The translations under genes and the position numbers were made by a program. This document shows, piece after piece, positions 1 through 8,782 of a stretch of 64,000 bases of DNA (its first letter is position 1; each line of letters begins with the position of its first letter). The stretch is from NCBI GenBank assembly GCA_966424055.1, contig CBJLMB010000005.1:166944-230943 (forward strand), read 5' to 3'. Under the pieces are notes generated by a model that did not search any database, was not told the origin of the DNA, and worked only from the letters and a program-made list of their open reading frames with translations. The stretch comes from Deminuibacter sp966424055 (GTDB lineage: Bacteria > Bacteroidota > Bacteroidia > Chitinophagales > Chitinophagaceae).

Positions 1-1
1 T

Positions 2-658
2 GAGTATGCGGCAGCAGGGCTTTGGACTACCCCTTCTGATCTTGCAAAGTATATGATCGACTGCCAGCTGACACTGGAAGGAAAACCCGGAAAGGTATTG
101 TCTCCATCGTTGATGCAGGAGCGTTTTAAACCAGTGGTCATGTACAATGAAAGCAAGGTTGCGCTCGGTGTATTTCTCCGGTATAAAAACGGGGCTTTTT
201 ATTTTAATCATAACGGCGGAAATGAGGGATTTACCTGCGCTTCATACGGTAGTCTTAAAGACGGCTATGGCATAGTTGTTATGACCAACAGCAACAACAG
301 CCAGCTGATGCTGGAAGTTTGTAACAGTGTCGCCAGGGTTTATAACTGGGATCGTTTTTATGTACCCGCGATCATTAAGACAATAATGCCGGCAAAGGAA
401 ATGCTGGAATCCCTGGTAGGGGTATATTCCGGTGGTCAATCCACCATGCGGCTGCTGTTTGATGATCGCCACCTGTATTTGCAGCCAGACAATACTTCAC
501 CTGCAAAATATAAAGTTCATTTCCTGTCAGATAGTTCCTTTGTAGTACCTGATTATACCCAAAGGTCTGAATACCACATCCGGCATGGTGGGGATGGAAG
601 TAAAGCCAGTATTGAGTTAACAGCAGGCAACCGGGAATTGACGGTAACAAAACAATGA
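2..658 (+). CDS. Serine hydrolase, beta-lactamase (class C/PBP4*) family, 3' part only
   Basis: The reading frame is open from base 2, so the gene begins left of the window and only its C-terminal part is seen. The stretch AAGLWTTPSDLAKYM just before the first ATG (base 53) is typical of the class C beta-lactamase-like serine hydrolase fold. The motif HNGGNEGF (about 35 residues further) corresponds to the third active-site box (H/K-x-G-G-x-x-G) of that family. The catalytic SxxK serine would lie upstream, outside the window. After the fold there is a tail of roughly 100 residues with beta-rich composition, as in many Bacteroidota members that carry a C-terminal accessory domain. Substrate is unknown; such proteins are esterases or peptidases more often than true beta-lactamases. 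The ATG at base 53 is internal and should not be taken as the start. Confidence 0.8.
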   Translation, partial: EYAAAGLWTTPSDLAKYMIDCQLTLEGKPGKVLSPSLMQERFKPVVMYNESKVALGVFLRYKNGAFYFNHNGGNEGFTCASYGSLKDGYGIVVMTNSNNSQLMLEVCNSVARVYNWDRFYVPAIIKTIMPAKEMLESLVGVYSGGQSTMRLLFDDRHLYLQPDNTSPAKYKVHFLSDSSFVVPDYTQRSEYHIRHGGDGSKASIELTAGNRELTVTKQ

Positions 659-677
659 TTTATATGATCATTACACA

Positions 678-702
678 GGAGCATCATGCTATTGATTGCT
701 CC
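678..702. terminator. Small hairpin between convergent genes
   Basis: GGAGCA (678-683) pairs with TGCTCC (697-702) in the 66-bp gap between the serine hydrolase and the convergent histidine kinase gene. There is no clear T-run, so a terminator role is only suggested by position. Confidence 0.3.
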
Positions 703-724
703 GGAGGCTGCAGGTATAACCCAT

Positions 725-2194
725 CTACACCGGCAACACAAACCTGAAGGTTGTTCCTTTACCTGGCTCACTGATCATATCAATGGTTGTATGGTGCAAT
801 TCCAGTATTTTTTTAACAATGGCAAGGCCTATGCCCATTCCTTTTTTGGCGGAGATGTCTTTGCCCACCTGTTTGTAGCGTTCGAAAACATATTTTTGGT
901 CTTCGGGGGCAATGCCTGATCCGGTGTCTGCTACCTGAACCCGTATGCCATTGGTTGCATGGGAAAGGATGATCTTGATACGGCCACCGTTTGGTGTAAA
1001 CTTGAACGCATTATCCAGCAGGTTTTGAAATACACTTTCTGTAAGTGCGATATCAGCAAATACTCTTGGAAGATTGTCTGCAGCATCTATTTCAAGCCTG
1101 ATCATGCGCCCGGATGCTTTTAACTGGTACGATAGTAAAATATCTGATGCAAGCTCATTAATAAAGAACGGTTCTTTTTGCGGGGTTACCAGGTTGGCTT
1201 CCAGCTTGGCATATTGAAAAAGTTGTTCTACCAGTCCGGATAGCCTTTGGGCACTGTCATGAACAATAGAGAGGTATTTTTCTTTTTCTGTTTCAGTAAG
1301 CTTCTCTTTTTTGATCATTAATGTTTCAATATATCCCTGCATGATCGAAAGTGGGGTGCGAAGGTCATGTGATACATTGGCAATAAGCTCTTGCCTGAAT
1401 TTATCCGTAGCGGTTATTTTGTCAATATTGCTTACAATCACATCGGCCATTTCATTAAATGTTGAGGTGAGCATTCCCAGGTCGCCTTTGATGTTTCCAC
1501 TGATACGGGCTGAATAATCGCCTTCTTTAAAACGCTTTACCACATCGGCAATTTTTCTTATGCTATCTGTTATCAGAAAGAAAGTAACCATTCCAACAAT
1601 AAAGGCGAGCAGTAGTGCCAGGAAAAAAATGGCAATGCTCAGCCGGGTATATAGATGCCCGCTTAATGCACGTAAAACGGCGCGCTGCTTTTCACTGGCC
1701 AATACGGCATATACATAGCCTGATAACCGCTTGTTTTCGTATACCGGTGCAGTTGAGAAGATGGCTGGTTCATTTGGTAGTTTAGGATTGTCACCCATCG
1801 GGCGTTCACTTTCTTTTGCAGCTAGCCATTGTTTTACAAGGGCAATATTCACCCGATGTATTTGCACCGTAGTATCGGGCACTACATAATCTATTATATT
1901 TCCTGCAGTGTCGAGCAGGTAAACCTCTACACTGGGATTGGCTACCATAGTGGAGTGAATGATGTCATGTGTTACAGCGGTATCAGGTTGGCCGTTTTTG
2001 ATGGGTTGTGTAAAGTAGGCCAGGTGTTGTGCGATATCACCATACAATTGTTGATGAACAGCTGTGTAATAGTTCCTGGAGAACTTTGAGGCAATTAAAA
2101 CAAATATTGATCCAAGCACAACCAATACGGTGGTGAATACAACCGCAATTCTCCAGAACAGCAGGTTGCCTTTTAAAGTGGTACGTTTTTCCAT
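725..2194 (-). CDS. Two-component sensor histidine kinase (HAMP, HisKA, HATPase)
   Basis: This is a membrane-bound sensor kinase of 489 residues. Transmembrane segments lie at about residues 15-35 and 186-208 and enclose a periplasmic sensor region of about 150 residues. A HAMP linker follows (about 208-260). The HisKA box NVSHDLRTPLSIM carries the phospho-accepting His276, and the ATPase domain shows an N-box (FQNLLDNAFKF) and the G-box DTGSGIAPED. It would phosphorylate the response regulator encoded immediately upstream: the regulator's TAA stop and this gene's ATG overlap by one base (TAATG), which implies translational coupling in one operon. The signal sensed is unknown; the spondin-domain lipoprotein gene transcribed divergently from this operon is a plausible target. 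Confidence 0.93.
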   Translation of the reverse strand: MEKRTTLKGNLLFWRIAVVFTTVLVVLGSIFVLIASKFSRNYYTAVHQQLYGDIAQHLAYFTQPIKNGQPDTAVTHDIIHSTMVANPSVEVYLLDTAGNIIDYVVPDTTVQIHRVNIALVKQWLAAKESERPMGDNPKLPNEPAIFSTAPVYENKRLSGYVYAVLASEKQRAVLRALSGHLYTRLSIAIFFLALLLAFIVGMVTFFLITDSIRKIADVVKRFKEGDYSARISGNIKGDLGMLTSTFNEMADVIVSNIDKITATDKFRQELIANVSHDLRTPLSIMQGYIETLMIKKEKLTETEKEKYLSIVHDSAQRLSGLVEQLFQYAKLEANLVTPQKEPFFINELASDILLSYQLKASGRMIRLEIDAADNLPRVFADIALTESVFQNLLDNAFKFTPNGGRIKIILSHATNGIRVQVADTGSGIAPEDQKYVFERYKQVGKDISAKKGMGIGLAIVKKILELHHTTIDMISEPGKGTTFRFVLPV

Positions 2195-2898
2195 TATAGC
2201 TCCTCATTAAACCTGTAACCTATACCCCAGGTAGTTAAAATATATTTTGGTGCTGAAACATCGGCTTCTATTTTTCCCCTTAAGCGATTGATATGGCTGT
2301 TCACAGTATGTTCATAGCCTTCAAAATCGTAGCCCCATACCAGGTTTAGCAATCGCTTGCGGCTATAACTTTTGCCGGGATTAGAGGCTAATAAAACGAG
2401 CAACTCAAATTCTTTAGGTGAAAGATCAACACGAAGCTCGTTTAAGGTAACCTTGCGTTTATCCAGGTCAATCTCCAGTCCATCATAATGGATAAGCGGC
2501 TGGCTATTCCTGGATAGATCGGGGGAAGCTTTGTCCTCGTTTCTCCTGAAAATCACTTTTACACGGGCTATAAATTCTCTTACGCTGAAGGGTTTGGTGA
2601 GGTAGTCATCAGCGCCGGTTTCCAATCCCATTACTTTGTCGATTTCTTCAGACAAGGCAGTCAGCATCAGGATGGGCGTATGGCGGTCGGTTTGCCTTAT
2701 TTTCCTGCATACTTCCATCCCGTTAAGGCCTGGCAGCATAAGATCGAGAATGATGAGGTCAAAAGCATGGCTTTTCGCGGTAAACAAACCTTGCTGCCCG
2801 TTGTCAACAGCATGTACTTCGCAGCCGAGATCTTTCAGGTGGATCTCCAATAGCTCAATAATATCCCGGTCGTCTTCTACAATAAGTACTTTTTGCAT
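2194..2898 (-). CDS. OmpR/PhoB-family response regulator
   Basis: Receiver domain at residues 1-120 and winged-helix DNA-binding domain at about 140-232 (234 residues in all). The acidic pocket EDD (residues 8-10), phospho-acceptor Asp52 in LIILDLMLPG and the conserved Lys in LTKPF are present. The C-terminal part has the OmpR-type LSPKEFELL and VNSHINRLRGKIE segments. The open frame extends upstream to 3105, but those 69 extra residues resemble no domain and run through the divergent promoter region. The start was therefore placed at MQKVLIVEDD (ATG at 2898), the standard N-terminus of this family. It is the partner of the kinase gene that overlaps its stop codon. Confidence 0.93.
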   Translation of the reverse strand: MQKVLIVEDDRDIIELLEIHLKDLGCEVHAVDNGQQGLFTAKSHAFDLIILDLMLPGLNGMEVCRKIRQTDRHTPILMLTALSEEIDKVMGLETGADDYLTKPFSVREFIARVKVIFRRNEDKASPDLSRNSQPLIHYDGLEIDLDKRKVTLNELRVDLSPKEFELLVLLASNPGKSYSRKRLLNLVWGYDFEGYEHTVNSHINRLRGKIEADVSAPKYILTTWGIGYRFNEEL

Positions 2899-3028
2899 GT
2901 TGTTAAATAGCTGGATAGAACAAATTTCAGCAAAAAATAATGCAAAAAAGCGCTGTGATACTTTTGTTATAACTCTGTTACGCCTTTGGGATAGTGACTG
3001 TGTTTTTTTGTAGCCTAAAAAAGCAGTC

Positions 3029-4330
3029 ATGAAAAAGACCATTCTGAAGTCAGTACCGGTGTTAAGCCTTGTTGCCCTCCTGGCATCCTGCAGTAAAAAG
3101 AACAATGATATGCCACAGACGCAATCGAATACAATTACAATTGAAAATGTACTTGACAGTAAACCATTGGTTGAATCCGGAACATTTAAGGGTACCGGAA
3201 CACCTCCTGTAATACTGCCGGGCCAATCCGTCTCTTTTTCATTTTACGCTGCTAAAAACCAGCGGCTCAGTTTTGCGACCATGTATGGCTGGAGCAACGA
3301 TCTGTTCTTTGCACCGGCCAATCCGGGTATCCCATTGTACAACGATGATGGAAGCCCGGTTACAGGTGATATATCTGCACAAATGAAGTTATGGGACAAT
3401 GGTACCAGGGTTAACCAGGCGCCCGGCGCAAATGTGATGCATCCCGGAACCGCAGAGGCCACACCGAAAAATATTAAAGAAGTGAATGGTATGGATGATT
3501 ATGGCAATGCCTACCTGCCGGCGTCCAAACTGATGGCGGTATCCCTGGCCTATACCGGGAATTCCCAATTTACCCTCACTATAAAAAATACTTCAGGCGG
3601 CACAGCTAATGAAACACCCTTCAGTCCGGGTGTATGGGCTGTTTCATATATAGCCGGCAATAACCTGCTGTTACCTGAACCCATCTATTCAGCCGGGAAG
3701 CCTACTGCCAATGGGCTTACCAATATTGCAGAGATGGGCGATATCACTATGCTCAGTTCTTATCTTACCCAGAACACCGGCATCTTTACCCCATTGTCTC
3801 CTGTATTGGTAGTTGTATATAATGGCATGGCGAACCCTTTTTATAAAACAGGGGAGAACGACCGCGGTGAAGGACTGAAAGATCTGGCCCAGAAAGGGAA
3901 TGCAGATATACTGGCTGCCTCATTGAAGGGCAAAGCAGGTGTGAAAGCTGTGTACGTATTGAAAGACCCGGTAAATACTGTGCTGCTTCCCAGGATCAAT
4001 GGTGCAGCAGGCGGTAAGGTATCGCAGCAATTGTCATTACTGCAGGGAGATAAGATCGCCGTAGCCACGATGTATGGTTTTTCCAATGACTGGTTTTTCG
4101 CCAGCACCGGGAATGATATAGATGGCACCCAAAAAGGAGATGTTTCGGCGATGATCGGTTTGTTTGATGATGGTACAGCAGTGAATCAATATCCCGGCGC
4201 GGGTTTTACACAGGCCAATTTAGCTGGTACGCCATTGCAGGAAAGTAAGCCTATCCAGGCGGTGCCTAATCCAAATGAGTTCACCACGCTGCCACCCGTT
4301 GGAGGGATGGTTAAGGTGATGTTGTGGTGA
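3029..4330 (+). CDS. Spondin-domain lipoprotein (two spondin-like repeats)
   Basis: A 433-residue exported lipoprotein: the lipobox LLASC puts the acylated cysteine at residue 21. Two homologous spondin N-like segments occur, at about residues 60-145 (ATMYGWSNDLFFAP, then GDISAQMKLWDNGTRVNQAPG) and about 330-410 (ATMYGFSNDWFFAS, then GDVSAMIGLFDDGTAVNQYPG). The pair shows an internal duplication. Spondin-domain proteins of Bacteroidota are poorly characterised cell-surface proteins. The gene is divergent from the two-component operon across a 130-bp gap that must hold both promoters; TACTTTTG at 2959-2966 fits the Bacteroidota -7 box, but I see no good -33 TTG at the right distance. Control by the neighbouring regulator is an inference from position. 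Confidence 0.8.
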   Translation: MKKTILKSVPVLSLVALLASCSKKNNDMPQTQSNTITIENVLDSKPLVESGTFKGTGTPPVILPGQSVSFSFYAAKNQRLSFATMYGWSNDLFFAPANPGIPLYNDDGSPVTGDISAQMKLWDNGTRVNQAPGANVMHPGTAEATPKNIKEVNGMDDYGNAYLPASKLMAVSLAYTGNSQFTLTIKNTSGGTANETPFSPGVWAVSYIAGNNLLLPEPIYSAGKPTANGLTNIAEMGDITMLSSYLTQNTGIFTPLSPVLVVVYNGMANPFYKTGENDRGEGLKDLAQKGNADILAASLKGKAGVKAVYVLKDPVNTVLLPRINGAAGGKVSQQLSLLQGDKIAVATMYGFSNDWFFASTGNDIDGTQKGDVSAMIGLFDDGTAVNQYPGAGFTQANLAGTPLQESKPIQAVPNPNEFTTLPPVGGMVKVMLW

Positions 4331-4741
4331 TTGGTTGGATGGTTGAATGGTTGAGAGGTTGATTGGTCGAATGGTTGAAGGAGGAAGATTGGGGTTTGAT
4401 TTTGAAGGCTGAAAAAAGGGGTTGGGTTCGGGCCAGGTTCGTTCTGCATTCGCTCAGTGTTTTACCGGGCTTCGGTCAGGGTTATATAGGGTAGCAGGGG
4501 AGGGCGGCTATTGCCAGCCCGGTAAGGAACTTAAGCAGTGAATGACTGGCTCTTTCGCTGAATGCGCGGAAAATGCGGGAAAGAAGATATTTAGGATTAC
4601 TTTTACTGAAGGAAGCCGGTCGGCAAGCTGCTATTCCATTAATACCCTGTTCTGCCTCATAGCTGGAAGCTCACGGCTTGCAGCTATTAAAAGTTTCTGA
4701 TTACCCTGCAATCTGGTTATTACACTTAAAAAACCTGTCAA
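4331..4741. other. Intergenic stretch with low-complexity and dispersed repeats
   Basis: No gene is convincing here. The first 50 bases (4331-4380) are built from GGTTGAATGGTTGA/GGTTGATTGG-type steps. Read on the other strand these resemble the CAACCAATCAACCACTCAAC tract at the right end of the window. Bases 4656-4685 are an inverted copy of the dispersed repeat found again at 15866 and 18328. Confidence 0.6.
4656..4685 (-). repeat. Dispersed repeat A, copy 1 (inverted)
   Basis: The minus strand reads AGCTGCAAGCCGTGAGCTT then CCAGCTATGAG, nearly identical to the copy at 15866-15900 and similar to 18328-18360. All copies lie between genes. Confidence 0.6.
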
Positions 4742-5131
4742 ATGAAACCCATACCTCTTTTGATCTTCTTGTTTTTATCCTCAGCGATAACACTGCGGGC
4801 AAAAGCACAAAACAATGACAATAAAGTGACCATTTTTTGCAAGGTTACCGCAGACCGTAATCCGGTTGATTTTGGATTTTTAGATAAAACCTTACCCGAT
4901 AGCCTGAAACCCGGCACCATGATCAATGCAGAGGCGCAATTTGGGCCGCGTAATGAAAATGCCAGTCTTCAATGGCTGCTATTACACGGCTGGCGTATCT
5001 CGGCTGCAGAGCACCTGTTCGGAAATACAGATTCGCACCGGGTTTGGCTGACAAAGGAAATAGTGCTGGATAATGCGGCGCTTACCCTGTATAATGAAAG
5101 CCTGATGCATATTAAAAGCAGGAAAGAATAA
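4742..5131 (+). CDS. Small secreted protein of unknown function
   Basis: A 129-residue protein with a typical signal peptide (MKPIPLLIFLFLSSAITLRA, cleavage probably after AKAQ at residue 23). The mature part of about 105 residues is predicted by eye to be mostly beta structure and has a single cysteine. No family is recognised. The gene stands alone, 118 bp before the Dabb-domain gene in the same direction. The signal peptide and normal codon use argue that it is a real gene. Confidence 0.6.
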   Translation: MKPIPLLIFLFLSSAITLRAKAQNNDNKVTIFCKVTADRNPVDFGFLDKTLPDSLKPGTMINAEAQFGPRNENASLQWLLLHGWRISAAEHLFGNTDSHRVWLTKEIVLDNAALTLYNESLMHIKSRKE

Positions 5132-5249
5132 AATGCTTCCAGGCCTTTGAAAAAAAGCTTTTGATCGCCATTGCTTGATTGTGCCCTGGTTAAAAGCTGA
5201 TAGGCAAAGGCACAATTCACTACATTTACGATCAAAACCAGAATGAAAA

Positions 5250-5729
5250 ATGAAGATCATGCGTAGCATAATAACTTTAATCATACTAATTTTTATGTCG
5301 GTCAATTTTACAAATGCCCAGTCAGCAGCTCATGATGAGGAAGCGCTCACTGCAAGCGGTTATCACCCGGGAACTATCCGCCATATTGTGCTGTTCAAAT
5401 ACAAAGCCGGGGTTACAGAAGAGGAAAAGAAAGCCGTGATTACAGCGTTTATTGCGCTGAAAGATAGCTGTAAGAGGGAGGGTAAAACTTATATTAAAGA
5501 TATTGAATACGGGTTTCCGAACAGTAAAGAAGGGGCAGATCATGGTATGGAGATCGCTTTTCTGCTCAGTTTTGATTCGGAAGGTGACAGGAACTATTAT
5601 ATCGGTACACCGTATATCACCAACCCCCAGTTTTACGATCATAAGCATGATGCATTTAAAAAATGGGTTGGCCCTAAAATAGCCCCCGATGCAGGACTGA
5701 TCGTATTCGATTATAAAAAAGAAGAGTAA
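5250..5729 (+). CDS. Exported Dabb (stress-responsive A/B barrel) domain protein
   Basis: A 159-residue protein. The signal peptide (cleavage near TNAQ, residue 24) is followed by a Dabb domain at about residues 38-152, recognised from the opening IRHIVLFKYKAGVTEEEK and the later DHGMEIAFLLSFDSEGDRNYY and HDAFKKWVGP segments. Dabb domains form dimeric alpha+beta barrels; many are of unknown function and some are stress-induced. The ATG at 5250 gives the longer signal peptide; the next ATG (5259) would also work. Confidence 0.82.
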   Translation: MKIMRSIITLIILIFMSVNFTNAQSAAHDEEALTASGYHPGTIRHIVLFKYKAGVTEEEKKAVITAFIALKDSCKREGKTYIKDIEYGFPNSKEGADHGMEIAFLLSFDSEGDRNYYIGTPYITNPQFYDHKHDAFKKWVGPKIAPDAGLIVFDYKKEE

Positions 5730-5792
5730 AGAACAGCTTAGTGTTGTTATGATCATGCACAGGCCTAATACGGTTCAAAATTGATGTAGACT

Positions 5793-6239
5793 ATGAGCCA
5801 ATTGATTGAAATACCCGGCCGCAGGCAATATACTTATCGCCCTGAATACCGGTATGTGGCGGTAAGTGATCATGATGCATTTGAGGGGAAAGACGGGCTA
5901 TTGGACAGGCTTTGCCTTTTGCATCAGCCGCTGATCCCTCAGTCGGGTAAACTGGAACCCGAGCATTTTATCATCCTGCTGCCGGATGGAAGAAGGTTCT
6001 ACTGCTTTTCTTATTCGGGAGACCGTGAAGGCTGGCGCGAACAGGTTATTAAAAGCAGCCGTCTTATGCAGGTGAAGCTGGCAGAAATACAGGAAGATGT
6101 TATCAGGGTTGATGATGATGCCGTATATAACCTGAAGGAATGCAGCTTTGCCCGCTATCATTTTTATGCTAATAATGAACTGGTAACAGCGATAACGGCG
6201 ATCGGGCATGATACTATAGCATGGGATGAGACGGAGTAG
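5793..6239 (+). CDS. Hypothetical cytosolic protein
   Basis: A 148-residue soluble protein with no signal peptide or membrane segment. It has many aromatic and acidic residues (RQYTYRPEYRYVAVSDHDAFE at the N-terminus). No domain is recognised. It is the first gene of an accessory patch that also contains the paralogous pair at 6294 and 7320 and a SUKH protein. Only 54 bp separate it from the next gene in the same direction, so the two may be co-transcribed. A role as an immunity or effector-associated protein would be guesswork from the neighbours. Confidence 0.6.
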   Translation: MSQLIEIPGRRQYTYRPEYRYVAVSDHDAFEGKDGLLDRLCLLHQPLIPQSGKLEPEHFIILLPDGRRFYCFSYSGDREGWREQVIKSSRLMQVKLAEIQEDVIRVDDDAVYNLKECSFARYHFYANNELVTAITAIGHDTIAWDETE

Positions 6240-6293
6240 CTGCCATTCCTTTAATAAATTGAATCAATTGGTTATAACCTATACAATACAATG

Positions 6294-7292
6294 ATGGCAG
6301 ATACGCGGATGTATATGGAATGGAGCATACAGGGTTTTACTGTTCCGGTAATAATTCCCATGAACGGTTCTCCCGGCGTTTTTCAATTCAGTGATTTGCA
6401 GGTATATGAAGATGGCCGTGTGGATTGCGGGGGGCTGACAGACCTGGCACATTTTAGTGAACGTGTACAGGACGGGCAGATCGCTGTGGGCATTCCTGAA
6501 AATGGCGTGATCATCATTCCGGATACAGGCAGCTTTACGATCACTGGTGCCGCCTGGCAGTTTACCCCGGCAACATTCACAGCATACATTACTTCACTGG
6601 TAAACACCCTCAATCCTGAAATGAAGGGATTGTATACTTATAGCGATCAGGCGCTTCATGAGCAGGTGCAGGGTTCCATTTACAAAGAGGATATCAACGG
6701 GTTTGAAGACGAATATGTAGACCATACAGATATGAAAGGGGAGAGCCTGAATATGTTTTACCTGGTCGATGGTGTATACCACCTGGTTAAAGTAGTGCTG
6801 TTCCCCGATCGTATGGTTCATCTCAACAGGCTGGAAACACCTGTAAAAATTTCGCTGGCTGAACTGGATGTACTTATTGAGCAGGGAGAACTGGTGAGCC
6901 AGGTTCCGGTTCACGCACATGTGCAGATAAATGGGATGGGCAGTTTTACTGTGCAGCAGGTCAACTGGTTTGTCCTCATTGAAGACAAGCAAAAAACGAT
7001 CGGCGATATTTTCACAGGATTAACTGATTACCCGGGTTCGCTGTGGCGTTGCCAGGCGGCTTATGACAGGTATATGCAGCATCCAACCCTAGCCAACAGG
7101 CAGGCATTAAAAGAAGCATACGAAAGTGTACCCGAATATTTCAGGTTTTACCTCGCAGACAAATACACCAGGAACTATATTGCTGAAATAATTATTTATG
7201 GCTATGGCGCCATTGAAAAATGGCTCCGTTATAAAGAACGTATGGGCATGCAAACCGTGCAGGTGGTAATTCCCTGGCCGGTTGATGCCTGA
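6294..7292 (+). CDS. Hypothetical protein, paralogue of the 7320-8036 product
   Basis: A 332-residue soluble protein (an in-frame ATG three bases upstream is equally possible). Residues about 6-240 match the protein encoded convergently at 7320-8036. Shared landmarks are VPVIIP/IPVIIA, DLAHF/DFAHF, SFTITGAAW/HFTVAEGAW, TPATF followed by YxTSLV and NP, and GSFTVQQVNWF/GSFTVKRVNYF. It carries an additional C-terminal segment of about 90 residues (from about 240, rich in aromatic residues) that the paralogue lacks. No known family is recognised with confidence. Together with the flanking SMI1/KNR4 gene it looks like an accessory patch rather than housekeeping. Confidence 0.65.
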   Translation: MADTRMYMEWSIQGFTVPVIIPMNGSPGVFQFSDLQVYEDGRVDCGGLTDLAHFSERVQDGQIAVGIPENGVIIIPDTGSFTITGAAWQFTPATFTAYITSLVNTLNPEMKGLYTYSDQALHEQVQGSIYKEDINGFEDEYVDHTDMKGESLNMFYLVDGVYHLVKVVLFPDRMVHLNRLETPVKISLAELDVLIEQGELVSQVPVHAHVQINGMGSFTVQQVNWFVLIEDKQKTIGDIFTGLTDYPGSLWRCQAAYDRYMQHPTLANRQALKEAYESVPEYFRFYLADKYTRNYIAEIIIYGYGAIEKWLRYKERMGMQTVQVVIPWPVDA

Positions 7293-7319
7293 ATATTTTA
7301 GGGCTGCCGCAGGCACTTA

Positions 7320-8036
7320 TCAGGCATTGGCGAAATAGTTGACCCTTTTAACGGTGAAGCTGCCTACACCGGTTATCGTTATCCGGCCGTATACAGGCAT
7401 TCTCCGCACCGTGTCGCGTACAGGAATGGTGGTTGTTATGATGCCCTGCTTTGTAAGTGAATCATATTCTTCCTGCGAAATTTGCAGGGGTTGGTTCAGC
7501 CTGTCGAAATGAACAGTGTGGTCACGGAAAAATACCGCCCTGGTTAAATAATATTCCCCGTTTTCCTGGTAAAATATATTCCGGGATGCTAGTTCATCGA
7601 CCTGGTGCGGTGAACCGTTTCCTGCTTCTTTATAAATCGTTCGTTTACCGGTATAACTGCCCGGGTAAAGATGGAGATTGTTCATGGCCGGGTTGAATTT
7701 TTTTACCAGTGAGGTAACATATTCTATAAACGTAGCGGGCGTATACAACCAGGCGCCTTCCGCAACAGTGAAATGCCCTATACCGGGAATCATGATCTCT
7801 GCTTCTCCGGGAATGCTTGTCGCATATTTGCCGTTATAAACATGTTGCTTGAAATGCGCAAAATCCTCAAAGTCCTCGTTACCATATTGCACCGCCCCGT
7901 TTTCAAATACATTCAATTCTTCCAGGGTGGCTGAATGGGGTGAATAAGCTGTTGCAGATATCCTGTTGGCAATGATCACCGGGATGGTTGATCCCTGTAG
8001 CTGTGTTGTTCTGTATATCGGGGTTGGTACTATCAT
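7320..8036 (-). CDS. Hypothetical protein, shorter paralogue of the 6294-7292 product
   Basis: A 238-residue soluble protein aligned over nearly its whole length with the N-terminal 240 residues of its convergent neighbour (27 bp between the stop codons). Conserved blocks are the DFAHFKQHVYNGKYA segment, the FTVAEGAWLYTPATF block and the terminal VGSFTVKRVNYF. It ends exactly where the neighbour continues into an extra domain. The pair therefore arose by an inverted duplication with gain or loss of the C-terminal domain. Function unknown. Confidence 0.65.
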   Translation of the reverse strand: MIVPTPIYRTTQLQGSTIPVIIANRISATAYSPHSATLEELNVFENGAVQYGNEDFEDFAHFKQHVYNGKYATSIPGEAEIMIPGIGHFTVAEGAWLYTPATFIEYVTSLVKKFNPAMNNLHLYPGSYTGKRTIYKEAGNGSPHQVDELASRNIFYQENGEYYLTRAVFFRDHTVHFDRLNQPLQISQEEYDSLTKQGIITTTIPVRDTVRRMPVYGRITITGVGSFTVKRVNYFANA

Positions 8037-8132
8037 GTTCTTACAGATTATCCGGCGGCCAATTTAGGTATTAGTCCTGAGGCCGGCAAATCTCCTGCAT
8101 TGTTCAAATGGTACCAATACTACGTTTTACAG

Positions 8133-8723
8133 TTACATAAACTGCCAGTAGCCGCTGTTGGGATTGAGTGCGCTGGCGATATTGTATTGTGCATCGCTGT
8201 CTATATCCAGGCTGCCCTGTATTACCCGGTAGGCATTTTGCTGGTAGCAGGCAAGCGCTGTCTGGATCATCTGTGCAAAAGAATCGTATATCGTCACCGG
8301 ATTGTTATTACCCAACAATGCAGGCGCATACAGGCTGATCATTGCATAGGTTTCGCTGTCATTGTCCAGGTCGATCAATAAAATATCGTCATTGCCACCG
8401 GAAAAAAGCGGGAAATAATTGGGCTCAAAAAAATGTTTGGTCAGTGATAATAAGTGGTACTCGCCGGCTGCTTCAGACAGTGTATACGGCATCCCATTAA
8501 AAAAAAGCTGGAACTGCGCTGCCGGGCCTGCCGCTTCCTGGCGAAGGCCGTTCTTCCAGGAAAAAAGATCATACACATCGTCTGTGAAATTAAGCTGGAC
8601 CGATGCCGCGATACGGTCTATTTCACCGGTGCTGAGCCCGCTATCGAGCCGTTGAAGCAGCGATGGGTGCACCTGCAGCAGTGTTTGCTCAAGTGCCTGC
8701 AATAGTTGCTGATTGGTGAGCAT
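8133..8723 (-). CDS. SMI1/KNR4 (SUKH) family protein
   Basis: A 196-residue cytosolic protein recognised as SMI1/KNR4-like from the order of its features: an N-terminal helix, LSTGEIDRIAASVQLNFTDDVYDLFSWKNG, then GNDDILLIDLDND and ALLGNNNPVTIYDSFAQMI. In bacteria, SUKH proteins are frequent immunity proteins of polymorphic toxins, but many orphan copies exist. No toxin gene is seen in this window. The open frame continues upstream to 8870, but those residues overlap the adjacent HdeD-like gene and are not family-like. The start was set at MLTNQQLLQ (ATG at 8723). Confidence 0.75.
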   Translation of the reverse strand: MLTNQQLLQALEQTLLQVHPSLLQRLDSGLSTGEIDRIAASVQLNFTDDVYDLFSWKNGLRQEAAGPAAQFQLFFNGMPYTLSEAAGEYHLLSLTKHFFEPNYFPLFSGGNDDILLIDLDNDSETYAMISLYAPALLGNNNPVTIYDSFAQMIQTALACYQQNAYRVIQGSLDIDSDAQYNIASALNPNSGYWQFM

Positions 8724-8782
8724 GGTTAAAGCTGGTTTAAAAATTAAGAATACCGGAATACTGCTTGAATGATCCTCCCTGT

